From G963663365 sp963663365 (lineage in GTDB: Bacteria; Hinthialibacterota; Hinthialibacteria; Hinthialibacterales; G963663365), in assembly GCA_963663365.2 (NCBI GenBank), contig CAXXIH010000008.1, positions 2,170,001 through 2,234,000 of the forward strand: 64,000 nt of DNA, written 5' to 3'. This document shows, piece by piece, positions 54,543 through 63,449 of this stretch. A program made the position numbers and the translations under genes. Each line of letters opens with the position of its first letter. Positions within the stretch are counted from its first letter, which is position 1. The notes under the pieces were generated by a model. It was not told the DNA's origin and made no database searches. It was given only the letters and a program-made list of their open reading frames with translations.

Positions 54543-55163
54543 ATGACCGAAAAGTACCCAGAAATCATTATTGAAGTTAAAAAACGTTTGTCACAAAAGC
54601 GATTTGACCATACATGCCGTGTCCGAGACGCCGCTTTGCAAATTGGTGAACAATGGTTGCGCAATGGCGAAACGCAAAATCTCGATTGCGAGCTTCTAGA
54701 GCTGGCAGCTCTTTTGCACGATGTGGCCAAAGAAGATGATGATCTGCTTAAGAATCGCGCCTTGCATCTCGAATTCCGCTGGGGCAAGGAACTTTTGGAT
54801 CAAGCCAATCTTATTCATGCCGCCGCTGGGGCATTTGTCGCGGAGATGGAATTCGGCATTAAAGAGTCCTCTGCGCTAATAGCCATTGCCTATCATCCCA
54901 CCGGCCACCCCAAATTGGACGCATTGGGACACGCTCTCTATTTGGCCGACTACTGCGAACCGGGACGTCCATTTCTCACGGCCAAAGAACATAAAAAGCT
55001 TATGAACCGGGCAATATCGGACCGGCACGGAGCATTGTTGGAAGTCGTACAACGAAAAAAAGATCGAGTTCTAGAGAAAGGACGTCAACCTCATCCCTTA
55101 AGCAGTGTGTTTGAAGAATCGCTATATGCCCATGTAAGCAGACGTAGCGCCGCGGCCGGCTAA
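54543..55163 (+). CDS. yqeK: YqeK-type HD-domain hydrolase
   Basis: A 206-residue HD-domain protein. RFDHTCRVRDAALQIG and LLHDVAKEDD supply the metal-binding His and His-Asp residues, and HAAAGAFVAEMEFGI and IAYHPTG the others. YqeK enzymes cleave diadenosine tetraphosphate to ADP. In many genomes yqeK lies beside nadD and rsfS, but neither is visible here. The protein has a basic tail of about 25 residues beyond the usual length. Confidence 0.83.
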   Translation: MTEKYPEIIIEVKKRLSQKRFDHTCRVRDAALQIGEQWLRNGETQNLDCELLELAALLHDVAKEDDDLLKNRALHLEFRWGKELLDQANLIHAAAGAFVAEMEFGIKESSALIAIAYHPTGHPKLDALGHALYLADYCEPGRPFLTAKEHKKLMNRAISDRHGALLEVVQRKKDRVLEKGRQPHPLSSVFEESLYAHVSRRSAAAG

Positions 55164-55254
55164 GAAACATATTCACCAGCATATTGAGCCATGTCCGGCC
55201 TCGAACGCTTTCCTCGGCATAGGCTCATAAAGTTGACTCCTAAATGACGACACA

Positions 55255-56502
55255 ATGAATCCAAGGCTTACCTATATCTCAGTTTTCACGAGTCTGGTTG
55301 CCGTTGCCTTGGTACTTCTTTGGGCCGCCCGCGTGCATGAGGCGGGAGAAGCCAGGATATGGGAACTCCTTGGCAACAGATTCAGCGCAGTACTCGAAGA
55401 AGAATTCCCACAAATCGAAACCGGTCCCAATTCAATACGAGCCTTAGCCGGTGAACTTCAAAAGGCCCACTCCTTTATCGAAGAAATTGTCGTTGTACGA
55501 ATAGCAGCCGATGGCCGCACGATGGTTCTCTATCCGCCCGGCTACACATTGGATCATCCCAATCCAATGAGCGAATCGAATTCGGATTTGTATGCCACCA
55601 ATGTGCATTCCGATGTCGATGGACGCCTTTTGGGCACTGTTTTCTTTCGATTAGGCACAACAAGGGCAATGCAGTTTAACGTGGCTCTTGCATGTGTTGT
55701 CGTACTTCTGGCGGTTGTTGCCAGTGTAGGATTGGCGCAAGTCCGCTGGGCCGGGCTTCAGGTGCGCAAAACACGAATAGCCTTAGAAGAACGAGAACGG
55801 CAGCTTATCCATATGGAACGTCTTGCTCTTGTGGGTCGCGCAACCGCAGCCTTGCTTCACGATCTCAAAAAGCCGGTAATCAATATACGTGACGAAATTC
55901 AAAACCTGCCCGAGGGTACGGTTCGCGAAGCACTTGAAGAGGAAACGCGCTTCTTCTTGGAGTTGATTCGCGATTGGCAATTAGAGGGATTTGTTGCCAT
56001 GGACCGGGACATCGGCGAATTTCTTGATATCAATGAGCTCATCAACCGGTCCTTGCGTTTGGCATCCTACGCGCAAGGAAATGTCATTGTAGATATTGAT
56101 CTGCAGGGAGACCTGCCCGATGTTCTGGGACAAAGGCAGCGTCTAGTTCAAGTATTCAATAACATCATTCTCAACGCTTACCAGGCGATGGAAGGCAAAG
56201 GGCATCTCCACATCGTTGGCAAATGCGTTGAAGCACAAGGGGCGCGTTGGATTCAAATCGACTTTCTCGATACCGGACCGGGTGTTCCGCCGGAAAGAGC
56301 CGAGCGCATTTTCGATCCATTTGTAAGCGGGCGTGACGATCCCCAATCTACGGGATTGGGACTTTATATTGTCCGTACGATTGTTGAGGGAATGGGCGGG
56401 AAGATATGGCTTGATATTCAAAAAGAATCGCGCTCGCAAAAGATATCGGGGACAATCGGCGCTGCCTTTCACGTACGCTTACCGCTTTCCACTTCTGAAT
56501 AA
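55255..56502 (+). CDS. Orphan membrane sensor histidine kinase
   Basis: A 415-residue kinase. Two membrane helices (about 8-26 and 142-163) enclose a periplasmic sensor of about 115 residues. The dimerisation helix has ALLHDLKKPVI with His202 as phospho-acceptor. The ATPase domain has N-box NNIILNAYQAM, G1 DTGPGVP and G2 STGLGLYIV. No response regulator is adjacent, so its partner must be encoded elsewhere. It converges with the Tat-signal gene ending at 56532. Confidence 0.88.
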   Translation: MNPRLTYISVFTSLVAVALVLLWAARVHEAGEARIWELLGNRFSAVLEEEFPQIETGPNSIRALAGELQKAHSFIEEIVVVRIAADGRTMVLYPPGYTLDHPNPMSESNSDLYATNVHSDVDGRLLGTVFFRLGTTRAMQFNVALACVVVLLAVVASVGLAQVRWAGLQVRKTRIALEERERQLIHMERLALVGRATAALLHDLKKPVINIRDEIQNLPEGTVREALEEETRFFLELIRDWQLEGFVAMDRDIGEFLDINELINRSLRLASYAQGNVIVDIDLQGDLPDVLGQRQRLVQVFNNIILNAYQAMEGKGHLHIVGKCVEAQGARWIQIDFLDTGPGVPPERAERIFDPFVSGRDDPQSTGLGLYIVRTIVEGMGGKIWLDIQKESRSQKISGTIGAAFHVRLPLSTSE

Positions 56503-56531
56503 AAGAAAGTTATGAATGACCGCACTCCGAA

Positions 56532-58439
56532 TTAGCGAAGTCCGGTAATCAATTCCTGAAATCGTCCTCCACGGTTTGAAAGTTGAGCCAACATACCCGG
56601 GCGCAAAGTCAAATATCTCGAACGGTGTAGCACAACTTCCGGGCGCTCTGTGGGGGGTAATGAAACAGCCAATGTACCTGTTTGAGGAACGCTCACACGG
56701 CTCGCCAACCTCCCGCCGGCTTTTTCGGTATTCGCAATTGGAGACTCCAACGGAAGATTCTTCCGCTCATTCCTTACGGCAATTAAAATAGGAATTGCCA
56801 AAGGAAAGATGCTGTTTACCGATAGAACCAATTCCAATTCGCTGCCCGTGCGGCCTTTTATTTCTGCTTTGGCATTAAATGCCTGCGGTTCCCCTGTTAT
56901 GGCATGGACTGGTTCGTAAATCCAAATTCCAACGGCCGGGCCCGGAGAAAAGATGCGGAAACCGCGTGGCCATGGGACGATATGATCCCGGTTTTCTTCT
57001 TCATATTCGTCGACTACATGCACACGTCCGGGTTCTCCCAAATAGAAGACAAACTCCATGGCCTCGGATTCTTCAACCTTCGGTTCTAGATGCAACAACA
57101 AATACGTATCTCTTTGCGAACGGTCGCTGACAATTGCCAAGTCCCAATCTTTCCAAGCCGGAGATTTGGACTGCGAAGAAGCGCGCCACTTCCCGGCTAT
57201 CGTCATTCGGGGATTTAATGTCCGCCCTTCCCGGATTGAGTTATAGCTCAAAACATAGGGAACCTCTTGGGGGGGATAAAAAACTCCGGTTTGTGATCCG
57301 GTTGCACATTCGCTGTCAATACGCGTCTGCCGTCTTGTCGGCCACGCACAATGACGGCTCGGGCGTGGATGGTCCTCGATAACATCGTAGGGATAATCTC
57401 GTTTCCAACAGAAATCATGCAGCCATTTGGGTTGGCGGTATGTACGAATTAAGAAATTCATAGACCACACCGGGATCGCCTTGGGACAACGCGTGCCAAA
57501 ATGCCGGTGCGCATAAAGTGTCGTCCAACCATTGCCGTCCAAATGGCCATGATAAGAGCGCGACATCGCACCGCCTAAACACCAGATGCCGGGAACAGTG
57601 TGAATCAATAACTCAAACGTAAAATAGTCCAGCATAAGTTCGATCTGACGCCGCCATGAACCGCTGGGGACAATTTCCCAAAGCCCTTCGAGGGCAAAGA
57701 GAGAAATACCGGTGTAACAAGGACTGTTGTATTCGACGATGCCTTGTTCGTCGGTGTTTTTGAACCACTCATCCCATAACGCTTTTGCCTCATCAATAAG
57801 ATCCGTATCGTCAACTCGATACCCGCAGACAGTCATACTCCAAATCTGCATGAGACGCATATTGGTATGGGCCCAAGGAATTATTTTGCGCCGCAGAGCG
57901 CTGCGGCTGCAGCGCAGCGCATCCCGAATCCGGTTGGTAATTGCCGGATGCAAACGTTCTTCCCGGTCTACCAAGGCGCACAGATTCGGAACAATAAAAT
58001 GAACGGCATTCTTATCCCGGACACCATCCCAATGGGCCATCCATCGGAAATTGCCATAGTCGGCATGAGCCGGTTCGACGATTTGGTATTTGAGTACGGC
58101 ATCGACGATGCGGCCGGCAAGCTCCGGTTCCCGGCTCATTTCCAAACAAGCCAATGCGGTTTCCAGACTCCCTTGGGCCACATTAAAGCCGTTAAATAGA
58201 GAATTTTCGGATATCTGCAAATGCAGGGCGGAATTGCGATTGAATGATGAGAAACCTTCATCGCACGCCCGTTTCTGAAGCATTCGGTTGCGCTTCAAGA
58301 ACTCCTGCCTTGTATAAGGCGGCGTCTCAGTCTCTCGTGTGGAGATATCTTCGGCCAATTCTGTGACCGTATCAGCCAAACTGGAAGTAAAGGCAGATAG
58401 GAAATTGCGGCGGCTGGGAATAGGATTATTCTTTTTCAC
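56532..58439 (-). CDS. Tat-exported toroid-like protein (polysaccharide lyase-like)
   Basis: A 635-residue protein. A GTG start at 58439 gives an N-terminus whose SRRNFLSAF matches the twin-arginine motif; the frame from a TTG at 58529 adds 30 residues before it and is less likely. The first two-thirds is helical (Trp/Tyr-rich) like the alpha/alpha toroid of heparinase and alginate-lyase families, with YHGHLDGNGWTTLYA as a possible active-site strand. The last third is beta-rich. No exact family or catalytic set is proven, so substrate and activity stay open. Confidence 0.68.
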   Translation of the reverse strand: MKKNNPIPSRRNFLSAFTSSLADTVTELAEDISTRETETPPYTRQEFLKRNRMLQKRACDEGFSSFNRNSALHLQISENSLFNGFNVAQGSLETALACLEMSREPELAGRIVDAVLKYQIVEPAHADYGNFRWMAHWDGVRDKNAVHFIVPNLCALVDREERLHPAITNRIRDALRCSRSALRRKIIPWAHTNMRLMQIWSMTVCGYRVDDTDLIDEAKALWDEWFKNTDEQGIVEYNSPCYTGISLFALEGLWEIVPSGSWRRQIELMLDYFTFELLIHTVPGIWCLGGAMSRSYHGHLDGNGWTTLYAHRHFGTRCPKAIPVWSMNFLIRTYRQPKWLHDFCWKRDYPYDVIEDHPRPSRHCAWPTRRQTRIDSECATGSQTGVFYPPQEVPYVLSYNSIREGRTLNPRMTIAGKWRASSQSKSPAWKDWDLAIVSDRSQRDTYLLLHLEPKVEESEAMEFVFYLGEPGRVHVVDEYEEENRDHIVPWPRGFRIFSPGPAVGIWIYEPVHAITGEPQAFNAKAEIKGRTGSELELVLSVNSIFPLAIPILIAVRNERKNLPLESPIANTEKAGGRLASRVSVPQTGTLAVSLPPTERPEVVLHRSRYLTLRPGMLAQLSNRGGRFQELITGLR

Positions 58440-58528
58440 AGGCAAAAAGTAGTGCTTCCGGTGCCATCCCGCAATTCCGCCCCTATGCTTTCTCAAAATC
58501 AAAATGAAGTCCCGGGATGCCTGTATCA

Positions 58529-58550
58529 ACCCGATTTATATAAATCGGGT
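58529..58550. promoter_or_regulatory. 22-bp perfect palindrome in a divergent promoter region
   Basis: Each half-site is ACCCGATTTAT or its complement, with an AT centre. It lies 90 bp upstream of the Tat-protein GTG start and 109 bp upstream of the ruvC ATG. The length and perfect symmetry suit an operator for a dimeric repressor. Confidence 0.55.
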
Positions 58551-58658
58551 GACATCGGCGGTCTTGGCCGGTAAGATTGCGTATCGTCCACATTTGGGGT
58601 CTCGAAGCATCACTGTTGGCTTTGAAGACACCTAGACACACAATACCTGAGTTTGCAT

Positions 58659-59177
58659 ATGTCCCAAACAACAGAACGAATTCTTGGTATCGATCCAGGC
58701 TTACAGCATCTAGGCTACGGGGTCATCGACGTCCGGGGCCGCGAAAGCAAACTCGTTGATTGTGGCTGCATCAGTCCGAATACAAAGATTCCACTTCCCG
58801 AACGTCTCCGCACTCTATATGGCGGTGTGCTCGATGTTATCGACCGGCACCGGCCCGATATCGTTACTTATGAAGCTCTTCTCTACCATAGAAATGTACG
58901 GACTGCGTTGCTTCTTGGCCAAGCACGGGGAGCAACGATTGTGGCCGTAGCATCCCGCAACCTGCCGATGCTCGAATTCAGTCCCACCGCAGTAAAGAAC
59001 GCAGTCGTAGGCAAAGGCAAGGCCGGCAAGGAACAAATCCAAAAGATGGTTCAGCTTCTATTGGGCCTGCCTGCGCCGCCGGAGTCCGAACATGCGGCGG
59101 ATGCGCTTGCTGTCGCATTGACATACGCCCACGAAAGAGATGTCAAAAAGTTGCTTGAGAAGGCAGCCTCGGCATAG
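58659..59177 (+). CDS. ruvC: Holliday-junction resolvase RuvC
   Basis: A 172-residue RNase H-like endonuclease. Acidic active-site residues are Asp12 (GIDPG), Glu72 (TYEALLYHRN) and Asp148 with His145 (EHAADALAVAL). It resolves recombination junctions. The ATG at 58659 is preferred to a TTG two codons upstream. ruvA and ruvB are not adjacent. Confidence 0.95.
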   Translation: MSQTTERILGIDPGLQHLGYGVIDVRGRESKLVDCGCISPNTKIPLPERLRTLYGGVLDVIDRHRPDIVTYEALLYHRNVRTALLLGQARGATIVAVASRNLPMLEFSPTAVKNAVVGKGKAGKEQIQKMVQLLLGLPAPPESEHAADALAVALTYAHERDVKKLLEKAASA

Positions 59178-59247
59178 TTCCGGCATCAACGTGCCCAAAT
59201 CTGAAAACTCAAAACCAAAGCGCGTTTTTCGTTCCCATTATGAAAAA

Positions 59248-60564
59248 TTAGTGATTAGTGCTGACCGAAAGTGATTGAAAAAGAATCGAAGGCAGCAACG
59301 CTCCACCATAATACTCCCGCTCTAAACTCAAAGAATCGACTGAACAAAAAGCATCATACACATTCCCGGCCACCATCGCGTTTTTGATGCGTCCGGTAAT
59401 CTCGCCATGCTCAATGGTGAAACCCAAATCGATGTTCAACGAAAACTCGCCCATTAAAAGATTGGATTGACCGCCGCCCAACACTTGATCGACAAGAATT
59501 CCTTTGCCGATTTTCCCCACCAACTCATCAATCGGCTCGGTTCCCGGAGTCATAACCAAAGTCGAAAAACTTGGGGAAGGTGGGCTGGAAAATCCCCGCC
59601 CCGCGCTAGCCGTGGATCTCAAATTCATCCGTGAGGCGGTCTGCAAATCGAATACAAAATTCTTAAGGACGCCGTTTTCAATAATCGTATTCTTTTGACT
59701 GGGCATTCCCTCATCATCAAACGGCCTGCTGCCCGGGTAGTAATCCATCAATGGATCGTCGATAAGAGTGATCCTGGAGTCGACGATTGTCTCATTTAGC
59801 TTTTCGGAAAGTGGAGAAGCACCCTTTTGCACGGTACGGCCATTCGCTCCCAATCTGATAGCCGCAAGCAAAGAAAGAAGGGCTTTGGGAGTAAAAACAA
59901 CCGGGTAAACACCGGATTGAAGTTTTATAAGTTGCGCAGACGCGGCAAATCTTTCGATCACTTTGGTTATCATCGCATCCATATCCGCATCATCGCGACA
60001 CGAGCCATGACCTTCGTAAACTCCTTGAATGCTATCCCCTTCAACCAAAATGCCGCTCACAGATACACCAAGCACAGTTTGCTCGTATGATGCATCAAGG
60101 CCGCTGGAGTTAACGATGCGGCGTTTGGACCAGACCGGACGGAAAACCGCTCCAGCCTGCACGGCAGGCAATTCGGCCTTAATCCGTGCGATCGTGCGTT
60201 CACCTCGCTCAATGGCTGTATCGCGTGAAAAATTTCTAGTCGATTTATGTGCAGTTTTGACTTTTGGAAAATCGTTCTCTCCCGGAAAATCAAATCCGGC
60301 GGTTTCCCCAAAAGCGGCACTGGCTTTTACCTGCTCCGGCAGATCAACCAGGCGGGTTGGATCCGTTGTAGCAACAAATCCCAAACGCCCATCAACAACC
60401 GCACGCAATCCAAATCCCGAGCTCTCTTTGTAATCAATTTCTTTGATACGGTCGTAATCAAATGTCACAGGATTAGAAACGTGCTGATCATAGATGATCT
60501 CCCACACATCCAAACCGGATTGGTCAATGGCACTGTGCAGGCTATCGAGTTGTTTTTGAGCCAT
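59248..60564 (-). CDS. pmbA: TldE/PmbA-family metalloprotease subunit
   Basis: A 438-residue member of the TldD/PmbA family, with family landmarks KESSGFGLRAVVDGRLGF at about 45-62, IIENGVLKNFVFDLQTASR, STASAGRG and the C-terminal GEFSLNIDLGFTIEHGEITG. The H-E-x-x-x-H motif of TldD is absent, as expected for the non-catalytic partner TldE. The TldD partner is not in the window. It follows the FlgF/FlgG-type gene on the minus strand. Confidence 0.85.
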   Translation of the reverse strand: MAQKQLDSLHSAIDQSGLDVWEIIYDQHVSNPVTFDYDRIKEIDYKESSGFGLRAVVDGRLGFVATTDPTRLVDLPEQVKASAAFGETAGFDFPGENDFPKVKTAHKSTRNFSRDTAIERGERTIARIKAELPAVQAGAVFRPVWSKRRIVNSSGLDASYEQTVLGVSVSGILVEGDSIQGVYEGHGSCRDDADMDAMITKVIERFAASAQLIKLQSGVYPVVFTPKALLSLLAAIRLGANGRTVQKGASPLSEKLNETIVDSRITLIDDPLMDYYPGSRPFDDEGMPSQKNTIIENGVLKNFVFDLQTASRMNLRSTASAGRGFSSPPSPSFSTLVMTPGTEPIDELVGKIGKGILVDQVLGGGQSNLLMGEFSLNIDLGFTIEHGEITGRIKNAMVAGNVYDAFCSVDSLSLEREYYGGALLPSILFQSLSVSTNH

Positions 60565-60714
60565 AAGAACAAACTAGCGCAGGGCTGATCTGCATAGAAG
60601 GTGCTGCAAAAGGGCATTCAGTATTCGTGTCACAAACAGAATCGGATAATTGAGTGAAAACTGAATCACATCGATAAATGTGAATTTTTTAAAAGAAGAA
60701 GACCAAACGTCAAA

Positions 60715-61431
60715 TTAAGAAATTAAATCGAGGGCTTCGCGTTCAGTTTCATCGGCCACACGGATCACAGCGGCATTGGCTGCAAACATCCGGGTTTCCA
60801 TTAGCTGATTAACAATCTCTTCTGCAAGATCGACATTGGAGCCCTCTAAAACGCCCGAGCGAATCGTGCCCAAGCCGCCGGTTCCGGGTGCTCCTGTTTG
60901 GGCGATGCCGCTTGCGCCTGTGACCGCATAGCTGTTGTTCCCCTGGGCAGCCAATCCATTGGGATTGCTGAAACGGCTGATTTGGATCTGCCCCAAATCG
61001 ACTCTGCCGCCATCAACATCGGCCGTAACAGTACCATCGTAATCAACTTGAATGTTGGTCGCATTCTGCGGGACTGTAATTCCGGGAACGACTTCCATCC
61101 CCGCCGAATCTACAAGCTGGCCGTCTCCATTAACCTGAAACGAGCCATCGCGGGTATAAAAACTGTTTCCAGCTTGATCGCGGACCTCAAAGAAGCCTTC
61201 CCCCACAATTGTCAGATCAAAGGGTTGGTCTGTTACCTGCACTGCACCCGGGCTCAAATCCCGCACAGTGGCGGTTACTTGCGCACCTTGTCCGGCGGGT
61301 CCTGTGGCTGTATTTGCGCGTTGCGCCTTGTAACCCGAGGTCAGGCTGTTAGCAATATTCGTTGACGAGACTAATTGCCTTAGCCGCGTGGCATTAAGTC
61401 CACTTAAAGCGGTACTGAATACATCGGCCAT
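60715..61431 (-). CDS. Flagellar rod/hook basal-body protein (FlgF/FlgG family)
   Basis: A 239-residue protein. The N-terminal STALSGLNATRLRQLVSSTN followed by IANSLTSGYKAQR is the flagellar rod-family signature. LTIVGEGFFEVRD, YTRDGSFQVNGDGQLVD and the C-terminal SNVDLAEEIVNQLMETR complete it. It would form part of the axial rod. AAAGGAG lies 8 nt upstream of the ATG at 61431. No other rod, hook or motor gene is seen, so a flagellum cannot be assumed. Confidence 0.9.
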   Translation of the reverse strand: MADVFSTALSGLNATRLRQLVSSTNIANSLTSGYKAQRANTATGPAGQGAQVTATVRDLSPGAVQVTDQPFDLTIVGEGFFEVRDQAGNSFYTRDGSFQVNGDGQLVDSAGMEVVPGITVPQNATNIQVDYDGTVTADVDGGRVDLGQIQISRFSNPNGLAAQGNNSYAVTGASGIAQTGAPGTGGLGTIRSGVLEGSNVDLAEEIVNQLMETRMFAANAAVIRVADETEREALDLIS

Positions 61432-61538
61432 AAATGGGCTCCTTTGATCCTCACTAGGCCGGGAAATGACAATCCCTATCACTTATTGTCGGCAGAGATA
61501 GGCCGGGAATCAACCCACGTGGACCGGCAATACGGGCT

Positions 61539-63407
61539 TCAATCGCCTTTTTTTAATAAGTCTAATAATTTCTGTAGGATATGATGGTAAGTCCAGGATG
61601 ATTCGATCTTCTCCCAGGCGCGTCCGATCATATCATGCCGCTCATCGGGGTGGTCCAAATAGTAATCTATCTTGTCGACCATCTCTTCTTCGCTTCTAAA
61701 ACAGGCGATTTCCCGGGCCGTATCGAAAATCTCTTCAACATTTTCGCTTCGGTCGCTTAAAACAAAGCCGCCGCACGCCGCCACATCAAATATGGATGAG
61801 GGCAGACCATGGATCACTTGGGCATGGGTCAAATTCAAAATGATATCGGTATTGGCATACAAACCGGGGGCTTCTTCCGTATAAGCCAGTGGCCCTCCCC
61901 GGTAACAAGCGGTCAGTTCGCTTTCTACGGCATCATTCTGCCAGTCCAAATTGCCATAAACATCCAGACTATGGGGCTGAGCGGCCCGAAGCAACTTCAT
62001 TCGGCGGCGGTGCGTGAGAGCATCCTCCACATACCGTATTAGATTGGCTTTGCCAAGCACCTTTTTATCGTCAAGGATTTTACTGACTTCTTCCCAAATA
62101 CTTTTCGATGGATCCTGCTCGCACTCATCAATTACCGCATTGAGCGTCCGAGCCAATTCCGGTGCATCGGTCTTCAAACAGAATTGCCGAATCGACTGGT
62201 AAGAAACGGCGGGCGAGCCGAGAAACGCTACTTTGCCTTCGCGAGCCTTGCTATTCGCGCCCATTGTCGGCGTAAAACCCGTGCCCACCGGCAAATGATG
62301 CACACGCTCGAATCCCTGGTCCTTTAACCACGGGAGATAAGCATTATCAAAACAGCAAACCAGTTCCCGCTCTCCGGAAGGAGAATCACCAAACACCATT
62401 CTTCCCTGCTTGGGCCCAAAATCACGATATAACGCACAACGTTGGGGATTATCGAGAAACCAAGAGACGATAGGCAGTTGGAGTTCCCGAAGCCCATCAT
62501 GGCCGAATAATGAACGGCCGGTTTGGTTAATCAATATGATGGCGTCGGGTTTTAGTTCACGAATGTATTCGGTCCAAATCCAAGCCTTATGCAGGACAAT
62601 AGACGTGTCGTCATAGGCAACCAAATGAGTAGTTACGCCTAATTCCTGAAAAACGCGAGCCATCTGTTTTTGCATCGCCAAGCGATCAGGGGAAAGCAGA
62701 AGTATGGAACGAATATCCACGCGGCGGGGCATAGCAGCCACCTCCCGCACTTCTTCTTTTAGGCTTTCCACGGTCTTTTCGGCAATCGCTTGGAGCTGGG
62801 CCTCTACTTTGCGGCGCAACGTATCTTCGGCCAAAGACATTTCCGTGCCCGCCACAACAACCAAGTCCTTATCCCACAAACAGGCAGGAAATGAGCTGAT
62901 GTCGGGATGATCGACCAAACGGTCGAAGGGCATTCCCAGCGCAAACCAAACATTGGGATCCGACAGCAAACGAGTCCAATCCTCATTTGCCAATGCCTCT
63001 AAAAGCAGATGTATTTCCGGCTCAACGATGATATAGCGGCGGGGGCGGTCTTCGCGAAGATTCTGCTTCCAGAAACGATCGTATAGAAAACGAGCGGTCG
63101 CACCAAATCCCGCGCCCATTTGGATCACTGTCCCGGTGTGCTCCCAGTCAATGGCTTCCATCTGCCGTCCGGCTTCGCCAAGTGCGTCATAAGGACCATG
63201 AAGCCAACCATCCCGGCCACGGGGAGGGGCATCGTGGCGCATCAATTCCAAGCGTACCGCCGTGCCACCCGGCACGGTTCCCAATTTGACCCGATAAGGG
63301 CTTTCCGGCTCATCATCCAAAAGCCGCCGAATCCGGTCGAGCAGACTGGGACGGTGGCTTTTGAGCGCAGCCATATTCCTTGAAAGGATACGGTCCAACA
63401 TAGACAT
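61539..63407 (-). CDS. Maf-like/CgeB-like glycosyltransferase fusion
   Basis: A 622-residue protein. The N-terminal quarter has GTVIQMGAGFGATARFLYDR and RYIIVEPEIHLLLEALANED, which resemble the Maf (flagellin-modifying motility accessory factor) fold. The rest resembles CgeB-type GT-B enzymes, ending HGLPSSIFDVAACGGFVLSD. A GTG at 63449 directly after the MFS stop and an ATG at 63401 are alternative starts. It precedes the FlgF/FlgG-type gene by 107 nt on the same strand, so it may glycosylate an axial or surface protein. Confidence 0.75.
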   Translation of the reverse strand: MSMLDRILSRNMAALKSHRPSLLDRIRRLLDDEPESPYRVKLGTVPGGTAVRLELMRHDAPPRGRDGWLHGPYDALGEAGRQMEAIDWEHTGTVIQMGAGFGATARFLYDRFWKQNLREDRPRRYIIVEPEIHLLLEALANEDWTRLLSDPNVWFALGMPFDRLVDHPDISSFPACLWDKDLVVVAGTEMSLAEDTLRRKVEAQLQAIAEKTVESLKEEVREVAAMPRRVDIRSILLLSPDRLAMQKQMARVFQELGVTTHLVAYDDTSIVLHKAWIWTEYIRELKPDAIILINQTGRSLFGHDGLRELQLPIVSWFLDNPQRCALYRDFGPKQGRMVFGDSPSGERELVCCFDNAYLPWLKDQGFERVHHLPVGTGFTPTMGANSKAREGKVAFLGSPAVSYQSIRQFCLKTDAPELARTLNAVIDECEQDPSKSIWEEVSKILDDKKVLGKANLIRYVEDALTHRRRMKLLRAAQPHSLDVYGNLDWQNDAVESELTACYRGGPLAYTEEAPGLYANTDIILNLTHAQVIHGLPSSIFDVAACGGFVLSDRSENVEEIFDTAREIACFRSEEEMVDKIDYYLDHPDERHDMIGRAWEKIESSWTYHHILQKLLDLLKKGD

Positions 63408-63449
63408 TCTCTCGCTGCCCAATTGTTTTATCAAAATCCAGCCGATCAC

